A stretch of DNA of 64,000 nucleotides from Neobacillus rhizophilus (GTDB lineage: Bacteria; Bacillota; Bacilli; Bacillales; Cytobacillaceae), in contig NZ_JAGYPF010000001.1 of assembly GCF_018343535.1 (NCBI RefSeq), forward strand, positions 806,001 through 870,000, given 5' to 3'. Shown piece after piece: positions 10,242 through 19,436 of this stretch (position 1 is the first letter of the stretch; each line of letters opens with the position of its first letter). Below the pieces are notes generated by a model, which was not told the origin of the DNA, searched no databases, and worked only from the letters and a program-made list of their open reading frames with translations. A program made the position numbers and the translations under genes.

Positions 10242-10930
10242 TACAGCTCCTCCCTTTTAACCACAATATCTACAAATGCAAAAGGAGTTACAATAGATTC
10301 TGGATCAAGCTCACCTATTTCAACGATTTCTCCTACTTCAACAATTGTAAGATCAGCTGCCATTGCCATGATTGGATTGAAATTTCGAGCGGACTTCCTA
10401 TATATGAGATTACCAGCCTTATCTGCTTTATAAGCCTTTATTAGGGCAACATCGGCAAACAGGGTTTGTTCAAGAACATATTCCCGCCCCTTGAAGGTCC
10501 GCGTCTCTTTCCCTATTGCAAGTTCTGTCCCAGCTGCTGTCGGAGTGTAAAAGGCAGGAACTCCTGATCCGCCTAATCGAATAGCTTCCGAAAAGGTTCC
10601 TTGTGGTAATAATTCAATTTCTATTCGGCCTTCCCTATAAGCCTGAACCACCTCTTTATTGGTGGTAAAATACGACCCAATCGCTTTCTTAATCCGATCT
10701 TGTTGAAATAGAACATTCAAATTCGTCTCTTTTGTAATATTGTTGCTAATGATGGTTAGATCTTGAAGTTGCGTTCTATCGATTACTCCTTGCAGTAAAT
10801 ATTCCGGAACCCCTGTTGCACCAAATCCCCCTACTAACATCGTCGCACTCATTGGAATTTGCTTAATCGCTTCGTCAACTGATAGAAATTGAACATTCGT
10901 CTTAATCGGATTCTCCAACTCAGAATGCAA
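10241..10930 (-). CDS. scoA: succinyl-CoA:3-oxoacid CoA-transferase subunit A
   Basis: Alpha subunit (229 aa) with the signature MLVGGFGATGVPEYL near residue 30, the glycine-rich oxyanion region of the family. LGGSGVPAFYTPTAAGT and FADVALIKAYKADKAGN also fit. The start is TTG at 10930 with GGGGG 7 bases upstream; no ATG lies nearby in frame. It heads scoAB. A GntR regulator lies upstream beyond a terminator and is the likely local controller of ketone-body or short-chain acid use. Confidence 0.92.
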   Translation of the reverse strand: MHSELENPIKTNVQFLSVDEAIKQIPMSATMLVGGFGATGVPEYLLQGVIDRTQLQDLTIISNNITKETNLNVLFQQDRIKKAIGSYFTTNKEVVQAYREGRIEIELLPQGTFSEAIRLGGSGVPAFYTPTAAGTELAIGKETRTFKGREYVLEQTLFADVALIKAYKADKAGNLIYRKSARNFNPIMAMAADLTIVEVGEIVEIGELDPESIVTPFAFVDIVVKREEL

Positions 10931-10988
10931 ATTTCTTCCCCCTTTTCATTAACAAGCCCACTCTGACCTAGAGTGGAGGAGTTTGATA

Positions 10989-11021
10989 ATTTTAAAATTT
11001 TAGATATTTTAATTTTAAAAT
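10989..11021. promoter_or_regulatory. paired AT palindromes upstream of scoA
   Basis: The 10-bp palindrome ATTTTAAAAT occurs twice, at 10989-10998 and 11012-11021, 23 bp centre to centre (about two helical turns), 60-90 bases before the scoA start. They could be operators for the neighbouring GntR protein. AT-only palindromes arise easily by chance. Confidence 0.35.
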
Positions 11022-11085
11022 AATATATGATTTGAGTCAATCGTATATTTTTTGCTAATACGCTAAGAGTAGCTTCAAGTAACGA

Positions 11086-11116
11086 AAAAAAAGTCCCCAC
11101 GGTTGGGGACTTTTTC
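11086..11116. terminator. terminator after the GntR gene
   Basis: AAGTCCCCA / TGGGGACTT stem with a 4-base loop, flanked by A-run and U-run. It separates the GntR gene from scoAB. Confidence 0.93.
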
Positions 11117-11164
11117 TTGCTTCACTGATATTTAAATTATTTTTTACTCCAATTTAAGAACCTG

Positions 11165-11809
11165 TTAAATATCCATCGACCGTACAATTTCAGTTATTTT
11201 AGGAATTACCCCAAGTAAATGATTTTTTGTCAGTTGTTCAGCTAAATCTCCATCTCGTTCAGAAACCGCCTTCAAAATTTGTCTATGTTCATTAAGTGAC
11301 TTTTGCGTTGTCTCTTTATCCTGATAGTAAATTGGATACCTTGCCGCTAGACTAGTTATATCTTTAATCATTTTAACGAGCATTTGATTATTACAATGTC
11401 TATATAAGGAATTATGAAAGGTTTCGTTTATATGAAAATACCCTTCAAAATTTTCCTCTTCACAAATTCCGATTGACTCTTCTATGATAAGTTCCAGTTC
11501 TTTTATATGAGCATTTGAGATGTGTTCAATAGCAAGTCTTGTTGCTAATGATTCAAGATTGGCTCGAATTTCAAAGATTTGCCTTACCTCATCTTCTGTT
11601 AAGCTAGTTACTGTTGGCCCTGCATGGGGATGCAATTTAACATATCCTTTTTGGGCTAGTCTCTGAATAACCTCACGTACTGGAATTTCACTTACATTAA
11701 ATTCTTTAGCTATTTGTGAAATGACTAATCTTGAACCAGGGCGAAAGACTCCCTTAACAATTTTCTCATGTAATTGTATATATACTTTATCGGTCTTTGT
11801 CATAGACAT
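11165..11809 (-). CDS. GntR-family regulator (FadR/FCD subfamily)
   Basis: A 214-aa repressor-type protein. The N-terminal winged helix covers residues 1-70 (GSRLVISQIAKEFNVSEIPV, then REVIQRLAQKGYV). An all-helical FCD effector domain follows, with metal-ligand-like His positions in FHNSLYRHCNN and NEHRQIL. The start chosen is ATG at 11809 behind GAGAGGG; longer in-frame readings to 11875 lack a ribosome site. It lies upstream of scoAB on the same strand, which suggests control of CoA-transferase expression. Effector unknown. Confidence 0.9.
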   Translation of the reverse strand: MSMTKTDKVYIQLHEKIVKGVFRPGSRLVISQIAKEFNVSEIPVREVIQRLAQKGYVKLHPHAGPTVTSLTEDEVRQIFEIRANLESLATRLAIEHISNAHIKELELIIEESIGICEEENFEGYFHINETFHNSLYRHCNNQMLVKMIKDITSLAARYPIYYQDKETTQKSLNEHRQILKAVSERDGDLAEQLTKNHLLGVIPKITEIVRSMDI

Positions 11810-11997
11810 TTGTCTTTGCCCTCTCGTTCTATAATAAATACTCGTTTTCAATATTAGAAAAATATCTGTTTTCACAACTATTATACAAAAATTTGTTGAA
11901 AAGTAATATAGATGTAATCGGATAATTACAAAGATTAATCAACCACTCATTTACTGTTAGGGTAATTTTGGAAAACTAAGGAGTCATGGATGTATAC

Positions 11998-12055
11998 AAA
12001 AGGGTCCAAGAAACAGTAGCTGCCGGAAAACAGCTATGCCTCATGGACCCTTTTT
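11998..12055 (-). terminator. terminator of the aminopeptidase gene
   Basis: AAAAGGGTCCA (11998-12008) pairs with TGGACCCTTTT (12044-12054) around an inner hairpin (TAGCTG / CAGCTA). The two-tier structure lies 7 bases after the stop. Confidence 0.85.
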
Positions 12056-12061
12056 ACCTTT

Positions 12062-13306
12062 TTAGATAGCCCAATCACCATTTCTGAAGATTGGCACGAC
12101 GGTACCGTCTTGTTTGATGCCGTCAATATTCATTTTGTTAGAGCCAATCATGAAGTCCACATGAACAGTTGATGTATTCATCCCGTTTTGCTGCAGCTCT
12201 TCCTGGCTCATTTTTGTTCCGCCTTCAATCGTAGTCGGGTAGGCCGAGCCGATTGCCAAGTGGTTCGAAGCATTCTCGTCAAATAGAGTATTAAAGAAAA
12301 TAATCCCAGATTGAGAAATCGGTGATGGATCTGGCACAAGCGCAACTTCACCAAGACCTGTTCCGCCTTCGTTGTCGAATACAAGCTTCTTGATGGCATC
12401 TCCACCTTTTTCAGCAGTGATATCGACAATTTTCCCGTCTTTAAAATGGACTTCAATTCCTTCAATTAACGTCCCCGCATAGCTTAATGGTTTAGAACTG
12501 CGAACTACCCCGTCCATGCGGCGAGTATCAGGAGCCGTGAACACTTCCTCCGTTGGCATGTTGGCAATAAATTCTTCTCCTTTTGGGTTTTGGCTTCCCG
12601 CACATGCCCAAATATGGCTTTTTGGCAGGCCGAGCGTTAAATCGGTGCCAGGTGCCGTATAGTGGAGTGCTTCAAATTGGATTTCATTTAATTTGTCAGC
12701 TTTTTCGTTCAATTTGTCTTTATGCTGGTCCCAGGCAGCTATCGGGTCATCTTCGTATACACGGCAGGTTTTAAAAATTTGATCCCATAAGGCATCAACC
12801 TGTTCTTCAGGGGTGGCCAAATCAGGGAATACTTTGGCCGCCCATCCCGCTCCGGCAGCAGCAGCAACCGTCCATTTTAAATCATCGTTCTGGGTCGCCT
12901 TGCGTTGGGCATGGAATGCCTTACCAGCAACCTTTTGATACTCCGCCACTTTAGCCGGGTCGACTTCATTCAACAAGCCCGGATCGCTTGAAAGAATGGA
13001 AAGACGGCTGACACGGTGGTTTAATACGTGGTCTTCAGATTCCTGAATTTCATAGTCAGGAATGTTGGTCAATACATCCACTGGTTGATGCAAGTAATGT
13101 TCTTTTGTAATTTCATCATCAGACCATTTGACAATAACCTTTTCAGCCCCCGTGGCATATGCCTCTTTCGTGATGTGGCGGGCTAAAGGCGCCTGATCTA
13201 CGTTTATGGTCATTTTCACCCAATCCCCTGGTTGAACATTGATCCCTTTCGCCACTAAAAGCTTTGCATACTTATGTAAGTTCTCTTCAAAATTAGGCAG
13301 CACCAT
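12062..13306 (-). CDS. ampS: M29-family metallo-aminopeptidase (AmpS-like)
   Basis: A 414-aa cytoplasmic aminopeptidase of the thermophilic M29 family (aminopeptidase T/AmpS). The N-terminal domain has LLVAKGINVQPGDWVKM and TGAEKVIVKWSDDEI. The catalytic half has FIANMPTEEVFTAPD, FDNEGGTGLGEVALVPDPSP and STVHVDFMIGS, which carry the Glu, His and Asp metal ligands of the family. GGGAGG lies 7 bases before the ATG. Monocistronic with its own terminator. Confidence 0.93.
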   Translation of the reverse strand: MVLPNFEENLHKYAKLLVAKGINVQPGDWVKMTINVDQAPLARHITKEAYATGAEKVIVKWSDDEITKEHYLHQPVDVLTNIPDYEIQESEDHVLNHRVSRLSILSSDPGLLNEVDPAKVAEYQKVAGKAFHAQRKATQNDDLKWTVAAAAGAGWAAKVFPDLATPEEQVDALWDQIFKTCRVYEDDPIAAWDQHKDKLNEKADKLNEIQFEALHYTAPGTDLTLGLPKSHIWACAGSQNPKGEEFIANMPTEEVFTAPDTRRMDGVVRSSKPLSYAGTLIEGIEVHFKDGKIVDITAEKGGDAIKKLVFDNEGGTGLGEVALVPDPSPISQSGIIFFNTLFDENASNHLAIGSAYPTTIEGGTKMSQEELQQNGMNTSTVHVDFMIGSNKMNIDGIKQDGTVVPIFRNGDWAI

Positions 13307-13491
13307 ATATTTACCTCCCGGAATTTTTTGTCACGATATTATAGTAGCATACTTGGGAGAAAAAGATGCAACTAGGGACTATGCAGCTGTTGGCACGACG
13401 GCATTTAATGATTTTTTCTTATCAGGTTTTTATTTTAATTAAAATATCTGTAAACTAACCAAAAACTATAGTGGTTTTAAAAGCAGATTTT

Positions 13492-13534
13492 TTGTATGTT
13501 ACATAATATCATGATACAATACTATTATGTAACA
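13492..13534 (+). promoter_or_regulatory. promoter and operator of the recombinase-like gene
   Basis: TTGTAT (13492-13497), a 17-base spacer and TACAAT (13515-13520) form a good housekeeping promoter. A perfect 12-bp inverted repeat, TGTTACATAATA at 13497-13508 and TATTATGTAACA at 13523-13534, brackets the -10 with 14 bases between arms. This placement fits repression of the gene starting at 13555. The binding protein is unknown. Confidence 0.7.
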
Positions 13535-13554
13535 TGGATTAAGGAGCGTTTAGC

Positions 13555-14115
13555 ATGGAATATGTTGAAGCATTAAGGGATGTTAAGCAAATCAATGCAA
13601 TTAAGAAATATTTAAAAAAGCATTCCGAGCGTGATTATCTTCTCTTTGTGTTTGGGATTAACACTGGGTTGAAAATTACCGAAATGCTGGAAATTAGGGT
13701 GGCCGATGTTTTAGAAAACGAGCACACGGCGAAGAATTTTTATCAGTATTTACACCACGATATCAACAAGGAGGTTTACCTTAACCAAAAGGTCAAAAAA
13801 GCCCTCCTCCATTATGTCCAAACCAACCAACTGGACACGGAAGTCTATTTGTTCAAATCCAATAAAACAGAAAAGCCTATCACTCGCCAACAAGCCTATC
13901 GAATCATTCATCAGGCAGCTGAAGCCATTGGTATTGAGGGGAAAATCGGGACCAATTCAATGAGGAAAACATTTGGATATCATGCGTATAGACGCGGGGT
14001 GGCCATCTCCCTTTTGCAAAAACATTTTAATCATTCAACCCCATCTGAAACTCTAAAATATCTTGGCATCTCTAAAGAGGAGAAAATTAAAACTGAAATT
14101 GATGTAAATCTATAA
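13555..14115 (+). CDS. stand-alone tyrosine-recombinase catalytic domain, altered active site
   Basis: A 186-aa protein matching only the catalytic domain of phage-integrase-type recombinases; no N-terminal arm- or core-binding domain is present. Box I reads TGLKITEML, with Lys where the catalytic Arg normally sits (GLR). Box II reads TNSMRKTFGYH, with Asn where His of HxxR normally sits. The second Arg, the later His (HFNHSTPSE) and the Tyr (TLKYLG) are kept. AAGGAG precedes the ATG. It may be a DNA-binding protein with reduced or no strand-exchange activity. It is not next to an obvious mobile element. Confidence 0.8.
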   Translation: MEYVEALRDVKQINAIKKYLKKHSERDYLLFVFGINTGLKITEMLEIRVADVLENEHTAKNFYQYLHHDINKEVYLNQKVKKALLHYVQTNQLDTEVYLFKSNKTEKPITRQQAYRIIHQAAEAIGIEGKIGTNSMRKTFGYHAYRRGVAISLLQKHFNHSTPSETLKYLGISKEEKIKTEIDVNL

Positions 14116-14167
14116 TGTCAAAACCCGCTTAATCCATGAAGCAAATTTTTAGAGGAGGAATCAAAAA

Positions 14168-14668
14168 ATGAACGTTCGCGAAATCGAACTGCCGGGAATT
14201 GGGAAAAAGTTTGAAGTCATCACCAAAAACAAGGATAAAATCGTGGTGATTATTCACGATGACGGCAGAAGGGATCTTTATTATTTTGACCAAGATGATT
14301 ACGAGGAGGCAATTGCCAGCACTTCCTTTGATGATGCCGAAGCACGACAGATTGCTGCAATTATCGGCGGAATGACGTATGCTCCAAAGGCATTGGAAAC
14401 GATCGAAATGGCCTTTGATGAATTGGTTATAGAATGGTTTAAAGTACAAGACGGGTCAGAAGCAGCGGACCAAACTATCGGGCAGCTCAATATCCGTCAA
14501 TCATATGAAGTCAATATCGTCGCTATCATTAAACAAAAGAATCACAAAGAAATTCATACCCCTGGACCTGAAACAATTTTAGAGGAAGGTGATACCGTGA
14601 TCGTATCTGGACAGCGTAAGCAAGTAAAAATGTTCGTAAAAGAAGTTCTCACAAGAAGGGACGGGTGA
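14168..14668 (+). CDS. khtT: K+/H+ antiporter regulatory subunit
   Basis: A 166-aa soluble protein like Bacillus KhtT (YhaT), the gating subunit of the K+/H+ antiporter KhtU. Residues 1-70 match its N-terminal domain (MNVREIELPGIGKKFEV). Residues 80-160 form a TrkA-C (RCK_C) domain (SEAADQTIGQLNIRQSYEVN and ILEEGDTVIVSG). Known KhtT binds nucleotides and responds to pH. AGAGGAGG precedes the ATG. It is first in a three-gene operon, 7 bases before khtU. B. subtilis has khtS in front; here it is missing. Confidence 0.93.
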   Translation: MNVREIELPGIGKKFEVITKNKDKIVVIIHDDGRRDLYYFDQDDYEEAIASTSFDDAEARQIAAIIGGMTYAPKALETIEMAFDELVIEWFKVQDGSEAADQTIGQLNIRQSYEVNIVAIIKQKNHKEIHTPGPETILEEGDTVIVSGQRKQVKMFVKEVLTRRDG

Positions 14669-14675
14669 TACTAGA

Positions 14676-15932
14676 ATGACTAACACTTTACTTTTTGAAG
14701 TCGGAACAGCTTTGGTCTTGGTTGCTCTAACCGCCTTTCTGGCATCCAAATTAAAATTCTCCTTCATCCCATTTCTCATCCTTTTAGGGATGGCACTTGG
14801 CCCCCATGCCCCTGAAATTGGTATATTTGATTTCACATTTATTGAAAGCGCAGAAATCATCGAGTTTTTCGGGCGCATTGGTGTTTTGTTTTTATTATTT
14901 TATTTGGGAATTGAGTTCTCAGTCGGAAAATTAATACGCTCAGGACGATCAATTGTTGTTGGCGGGACAATTTATGTAGCGATGAATTTCTTCCTTGGCC
15001 TGATTTACGGATTTGCTACAGGTTTTCCGATAATGGAAACGTTAATCATTGCAGGACTCTTAAGCGTTTCTTCCACTGCGATAGTGGCTAAAGTGGTGGT
15101 TGATTTAAAAAGAACGGCCAATTCCGAAACAGAATTGATTCTAGGGATCATTCTTTTTGATGATATATTCCTGGCATTATTTCTCTCCATCATGTCGGGA
15201 CTCTTGTTAGGCGGTTCCACGACCGTATTAGGTACGATCGTTTCGGTTCTCATTTCTCTCGGTTACATGCTGCTATTTTTCGTTATCGCCCGTAAAGGTA
15301 CCCCGATTCTAAACAAACTGTTAGATATTAAATCAAATGAAATCTTTATCCTCGTCATCTTTGCCTTGCTGTTTTTTGTAGCTGGCTTTTCTGAAAAACT
15401 CCATGTCGCTGAAGCGATTGGCGCATTATTATTAGGTTTAGCCCTTTCAGAAACAAAACACCGTGAACGAATCGAGCATTTGGTTATTCCCTTTAGAGAC
15501 TTCTTTGGTGCCATATTTTTCTTCAGTTTCGGGTTAAGCATTGACCCATTTAGCTTAGGTGGCGCCATATGGCTTGCTTTAGGTGCCGTGATTCTCACAA
15601 TCATTAGCAACTTTGTAGCTGGAATGATTTCCGGGAGAAAAGCTGGTTTATCACACAAAGCTTCCTCCAATATCGGATTGACAATCGTTTCAAGAGGCGA
15701 ATTTTCGATCATTGTTGCTAATTTGGGACTTGCCGGAGGGCTGATGCCCATTCTCAAACCCTTTACCGCAGTATACGTTTTAATTTTGGCGATCCTCGGG
15801 CCGTTGCTGGCGAAGGAATCTAAGATTATATACAAATTTTTGAATAGATTTTTCAAATGGGAGGACAAAGCAAAAAAACGACTCACCCCTGTCCCACAAA
15901 AGTCAGTAGAGGATCAAAACAACACCTTTTAA
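14676..15932 (+). CDS. khtU: K+/H+ antiporter, CPA2 family
   Basis: A 418-aa membrane protein with about 12 helices that exchanges K+ for protons (KhtU/YhaU-like). The N-terminal membrane core has FIPFLILLGMALGPHAPEIG and FLLFYLGIEFSVGKL. The conserved Asp pair of CPA2 exchangers is seen in GIILFDDIFLALFL. The last part is a short basic tail (KWEDKAKKRLT), with no attached TrkA domain; this role is supplied by KhtT. Likely function is K+ efflux in alkaline or high-K+ conditions. Confidence 0.93.
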   Translation: MTNTLLFEVGTALVLVALTAFLASKLKFSFIPFLILLGMALGPHAPEIGIFDFTFIESAEIIEFFGRIGVLFLLFYLGIEFSVGKLIRSGRSIVVGGTIYVAMNFFLGLIYGFATGFPIMETLIIAGLLSVSSTAIVAKVVVDLKRTANSETELILGIILFDDIFLALFLSIMSGLLLGGSTTVLGTIVSVLISLGYMLLFFVIARKGTPILNKLLDIKSNEIFILVIFALLFFVAGFSEKLHVAEAIGALLLGLALSETKHRERIEHLVIPFRDFFGAIFFFSFGLSIDPFSLGGAIWLALGAVILTIISNFVAGMISGRKAGLSHKASSNIGLTIVSRGEFSIIVANLGLAGGLMPILKPFTAVYVLILAILGPLLAKESKIIYKFLNRFFKWEDKAKKRLTPVPQKSVEDQNNTF

Positions 15933-15948
15933 AGGAGGCCTCGTATAA

Positions 15949-16248
15949 GTGGGCATTGAGTTAGCAATTGCATTGTTAACATATGTCTTATTGGTTGTCA
16001 TGGCGTATCTTGTCTTTGTCTTATCTAGTGAGAAGGAGGAACGCTGCTCTCTCATTATTAACCAGGCTTATAACTATGCGTTTGCCATATTATCCTTCGG
16101 CATTCTTGTCGTCATTGCCCTGGTCAAACTGCCAAATGTCACGTTGAATAATCAAACAACGACCTACTTAATTTTGGCAAGTAAGTTTATTTCAGTTATT
16201 ACGCTTGGGGCGAGTGTTTTTATATTGAATAAACAATACAAAAGGTAA
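15949..16248 (+). CDS. small membrane protein in the khtTU operon
   Basis: A 99-aa protein with a GTG start behind AAAGGAGG, 16 bases after khtU. Three hydrophobic segments are visible (LAIALLTYVLLVVMAYLVFV, YAFAILSFGILVVIALV and LILASKFISVITLGASVFIL). It ends in a basic tail (NKQYKR). I do not recognise the family. Operon position suggests an accessory subunit of the antiporter, which is inference. Confidence 0.8.
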   Translation: MGIELAIALLTYVLLVVMAYLVFVLSSEKEERCSLIINQAYNYAFAILSFGILVVIALVKLPNVTLNNQTTTYLILASKFISVITLGASVFILNKQYKR

Positions 16249-16322
16249 TGATCGACAGGTTAGATAGGTACCCTTGGTAAAGATGGGATTTAAAGACAAA
16301 CCCCATTTATCCCCCAAGAAAT

Positions 16323-16359
16323 AAAAATCTGCCTCAAATAAATCCCGAGGCAGATTTTT
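16323..16359. terminator. shared terminator of khtTU and lutABC operons
   Basis: AAAAATCTGCCTC / GAGGCAGATTTTT, a 13-bp stem with an 11-base loop. It works in both orientations between the convergent operons. Confidence 0.95.
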
Positions 16360-16363
16360 AAAC

Positions 16364-17083
16364 TTAAAGATCATTAATAACAATATAAGTCGCTTTCACC
16401 GGTCCGTGGACCCCAACCACAAGGTTCAGCTCAATGTCCGCTGAGTTGCTAGGTCCAGTGATAAAATTGATGCATGACGCGACGCGGCCGGTTTTTCCGT
16501 GGATTTCCCGCATTTTTTGAGCGGCCTGTGTCATTCTTGGGACTAACGAGCTTTTTGGAATAAGGACTACCGAAGCAGCAGGTAAAAAGCTTACTGTCCT
16601 GCCTTTATTCTCGTCACTAAATAAGACAGCTGTACCAGATTCAGCAAGCGTGACCTCACTAATTGTGATGCCAATATTGGCGTTTTCCGCTTTTGAAATG
16701 TTCTCTGTTCCTTTTGCAGAATCCCATTCAAAGACATCAATATTCTGTGATGGCCATTCTGACTTCATTAGGGAATTAATGCCCCATTCCGCAAACCGCT
16801 CATCCTTCCAAGTCACAATTGGACCTCCACCAAAATCAGCTACCACTCCATTGAGGGTGGAGCCCAAATTGATAAGATCAGTGGTATAAATCGTTGTATG
16901 AATCCTTTTACACTGCTCTTTTAACACTTCTAATAATTCATCCTGGGATGCGCCTTTTAATACCTCATCCTGCGGACGGAATTTCCATCGAGGGCGCTCA
17001 ACTGGTGTGGTGATTCTTGAACGTCCAAGCTGTCCGGCAATTTTATTTAAAAATGCATCGCGATTTTGGATTGTACCAATCAT
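16364..17083 (-). CDS. lutC: lactate utilization protein C
   Basis: A 239-aa LUD-domain protein, third subunit of the LutABC iron-sulfur lactate oxidase. It starts MIGTIQNRDAFLNKIAGQLG like Bacillus LutC. The ATG at 17083 lies 4 bases past the lutB stop; an in-frame reading to 17158 overlaps lutB and has no ribosome site. The ribosome site AGGGGG is inside the end of lutB, giving translational coupling. Typical LUD features are VTWKDERFAEWGI, ESGTAVLFSDENKGRT and FITGPSNSADIEL. Confidence 0.95.
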   Translation of the reverse strand: MIGTIQNRDAFLNKIAGQLGRSRITTPVERPRWKFRPQDEVLKGASQDELLEVLKEQCKRIHTTIYTTDLINLGSTLNGVVADFGGGPIVTWKDERFAEWGINSLMKSEWPSQNIDVFEWDSAKGTENISKAENANIGITISEVTLAESGTAVLFSDENKGRTVSFLPAASVVLIPKSSLVPRMTQAAQKMREIHGKTGRVASCINFITGPSNSADIELNLVVGVHGPVKATYIVINDL

Positions 17084-17087
17084 CGTT

Positions 17088-18512
17088 CTATTTGCCCCCT
17101 TTCTCGCGATTTTTAAACCAATCTCTGAATCTCTCTTTATTCGGTGCAGGGAATTCACGAATTTCTGTCCAAGCCTTCAATGGACCAGGTCCCTTCGAAA
17201 TCTTATCCCCAACTGTAAATGGATTCATCGCCGTTGGTGCAATTTTCGAGCCAATTTTATATAAGGTCGGTGACGCTGCTCCTAAACCGAAAGCCTTCAT
17301 GGCCAGCTTTTCCGAAATAGGTGCTTTGCCTTCCCTTTCCACGATAACTTCCCGATGTTTATGAAGCAGGTTATGCAGCGGAATTTTTACAGGACAAACC
17401 TCTGTGCAGGCCCCGCAAAGTGTCGATGCGTAAGGCAGTTCTTTGTATTCGTCATAACCACCAAGCAATGGAGACAACACAGCCCCTATTGGTCCGGAAT
17501 AAATGGAACCGTATGAATGTCCGCCGACATGACGATAAACTGGACATACGTTAACACAGGCCGCACAGCGAATACATTGCAGGACGGATTGGAATTCCCC
17601 GCCTAGAATATTGGAACGGCCATTGTCCACGATTACCAGATGAAACTCTTCAGGACCGTCCACATCCATTTCCTCACGAGGTCCAGTCAACACAGTAATG
17701 TAACTAGTTAGTTTCTGCCCGACCGCACTCCTTGTTAATAAAGAAACGAGCACTTCCATTTCCTCAAAGGTAGGAACGATCCTTTCCATTCCCATCACGG
17801 TTATTTGCGTTTTTGGCAATGCCGTAACTAAATCCGCATTGCCTTCATTCGTAACTAGAGTAATAGAGCCTGTTTCTGCCACAGCAAAATTACAGCCGGT
17901 GATACCAATATCAGCAGACAGGTATTCCTCGCGCAGCATTTGCCGGGCGTGTCCAGCCAATTCCACTGGTTCTGAGGATTTATTATAACCAAGTTTTTTT
18001 GCAAAAACTTCACGGATTTCCTCTCTATTTTTATGTAGAGCAGGGGCAACGATATGGGAAGGGGGATCGTGATCATCCACTTGGAGAATGTATTCGCCAA
18101 GGTCTGTTTCAATAACCTCGCAGCCTTCTTCCTCCAACGCCTGATTTAAGCTGATTTCTTCGGTTACCATCGATTTTGATTTCACTATCTTTTTAGCATT
18201 TTTCCGTTTAGCCACTCCACGAATATATTCAACGGCTTCTTCCTTCGTTTGAGCAAAAAAGACGTGACCGCCCCGCTTTGCCACATTTTCACTTAATTGC
18301 TCCAAATAATAATCCAAATGTTCAAGAACATGCTGGCGAATTTCTTCCCCATGCGAACGCCATTCTTCCCAGTTCCCCAGCTCCTTGGCCGCAAGTTGTC
18401 TCTTCATGCCCATTCCGTCCTGAGCGCTGGAAACGGCTCCGCGCATAAAGTCATTATGGATTCCCTTATCGACACGTTCTTTAAATTGTTCATTGCCAAT
18501 TTTCATAGCCAT
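17088..18512 (-). CDS. lutB: lactate utilization iron-sulfur protein B
   Basis: A 474-aa protein that combines an N-terminal LUD domain ([20 protein letters not shown]) with a C-terminal double 4Fe-4S region. The cluster ligands are [12 protein letters not shown] at about residue 311 and CGACTEVCP at about 362. GGGGG lies 8 bases before the ATG. With LutA and LutC it oxidises L-lactate to pyruvate and supports growth on lactate and biofilm formation in B. subtilis. Middle gene of the lutABC operon. Confidence 0.96.
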   Translation of the reverse strand: MAMKIGNEQFKERVDKGIHNDFMRGAVSSAQDGMGMKRQLAAKELGNWEEWRSHGEEIRQHVLEHLDYYLEQLSENVAKRGGHVFFAQTKEEAVEYIRGVAKRKNAKKIVKSKSMVTEEISLNQALEEEGCEVIETDLGEYILQVDDHDPPSHIVAPALHKNREEIREVFAKKLGYNKSSEPVELAGHARQMLREEYLSADIGITGCNFAVAETGSITLVTNEGNADLVTALPKTQITVMGMERIVPTFEEMEVLVSLLTRSAVGQKLTSYITVLTGPREEMDVDGPEEFHLVIVDNGRSNILGGEFQSVLQCIRCAACVNVCPVYRHVGGHSYGSIYSGPIGAVLSPLLGGYDEYKELPYASTLCGACTEVCPVKIPLHNLLHKHREVIVEREGKAPISEKLAMKAFGLGAASPTLYKIGSKIAPTAMNPFTVGDKISKGPGPLKAWTEIREFPAPNKERFRDWFKNREKGGK

Positions 18513-18552
18513 TCAAAAATCCCCCTCGTTTCTATCAATCTAGCAACAACTA

Positions 18553-19269
18553 TTAACGGCTATTCAATACCTCAGCAATATGCAAAACCTTAACTGGTTT
18601 TCCTTTTCTATCGATACGGCCGCCAATATTCATGAGGCAGCCGGCATCTGCGCCTATCAAATAATCCGCACCCGTTTCTTCAACGTGGCACACTTTTTCG
18701 TCGACCATTTGCTCAGAGATTTGTGCCATTTTTACAGAAAAGGTCCCGCCAAAGCCACAGCATTGTTCCTTGCCAGGCAATTCAGTAAAGTTTAAACCTT
18801 TTACATTTTTTAATAGTGTCATTGGTGCTTCCTTTACTCCTAGCAATCTCGTCATATGGCAGGAGGTATGATAGGTAGCATTACCTTCAAATGTGGACCC
18901 GACATCCTCGACCTTTAAAACATCTACAATGAATTGAGTAAGTTCATAGGTTTTCTCCGCCAATTTCCTAGCTTTCGATTCCCAAACTGGGTCGCCTTTA
19001 AAAATATGAGGATATTCCTTAAACATAAACGCGCAAGAACCGGAGGGAGATACGACATATTCAGCATCCTCAAACGTTTCGATCATCCGTTTCATGGCTT
19101 CCTTCGATTCTTTTATATACCCGCTATTATATGACGGCTGTCCGCAGCAGACTTGTGATTCTGGAAAATCTATCTCGCAGCCTAGCCGCTCGAGCAGTTC
19201 AACCGTTGCTTTCCCTACATTGCCCTGAAACATATCAACCAAGCAGGTTGCAAATAGACTCACTCTCAT
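18553..19269 (-). CDS. lutA: lactate utilization protein A
   Basis: A 238-aa subunit with two CCG cysteine-rich domains (GlpC/HdrB-like) that bind unusual iron-sulfur clusters. The motifs seen are [12 protein letters not shown] near residue 40 and [13 protein letters not shown] near 170. The N-terminus [15 protein letters not shown] is standard. It heads lutABC. The AT-rich region upstream (19270-19385) should contain the promoter. No LutR gene lies next to it here. Confidence 0.96.
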   Translation of the reverse strand: MRVSLFATCLVDMFQGNVGKATVELLERLGCEIDFPESQVCCGQPSYNSGYIKESKEAMKRMIETFEDAEYVVSPSGSCAFMFKEYPHIFKGDPVWESKARKLAEKTYELTQFIVDVLKVEDVGSTFEGNATYHTSCHMTRLLGVKEAPMTLLKNVKGLNFTELPGKEQCCGFGGTFSVKMAQISEQMVDEKVCHVEETGADYLIGADAGCLMNIGGRIDRKGKPVKVLHIAEVLNSR

Positions 19270-19389
19270 TGTTGTATGCCATCCCCTTTGTCCGAAAAAT
19301 TTGTTGCGAATCGGATCTGTTTTTGTTTTATTATAATATATTTCAGTTTATTTTGAATTGTTATATATGAAATTATTAACCTAATGTAG

Positions 19390-19425
19390 AAAAAGCCGTC
19401 TCAAATGAAACCGAGACTGCTTTTA
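19390..19425 (-). terminator. terminator of the GNAT gene
   Basis: AAAAGC-GTCTC pairs with GAGAC-GCTTTT with one mismatch and a 10-base loop, 12 bases after the stop at 19437. Confidence 0.85.
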
Positions 19426-19436
19426 AATTTGGACTA

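Noticed and set aside
13497-13534. Recombination core site for the neighbouring recombinase-like protein
   Set aside because: The 14-base spacing between arms is too long for a typical 6-8-base crossover region, and the palindrome overlaps a good promoter, so an operator is more likely.
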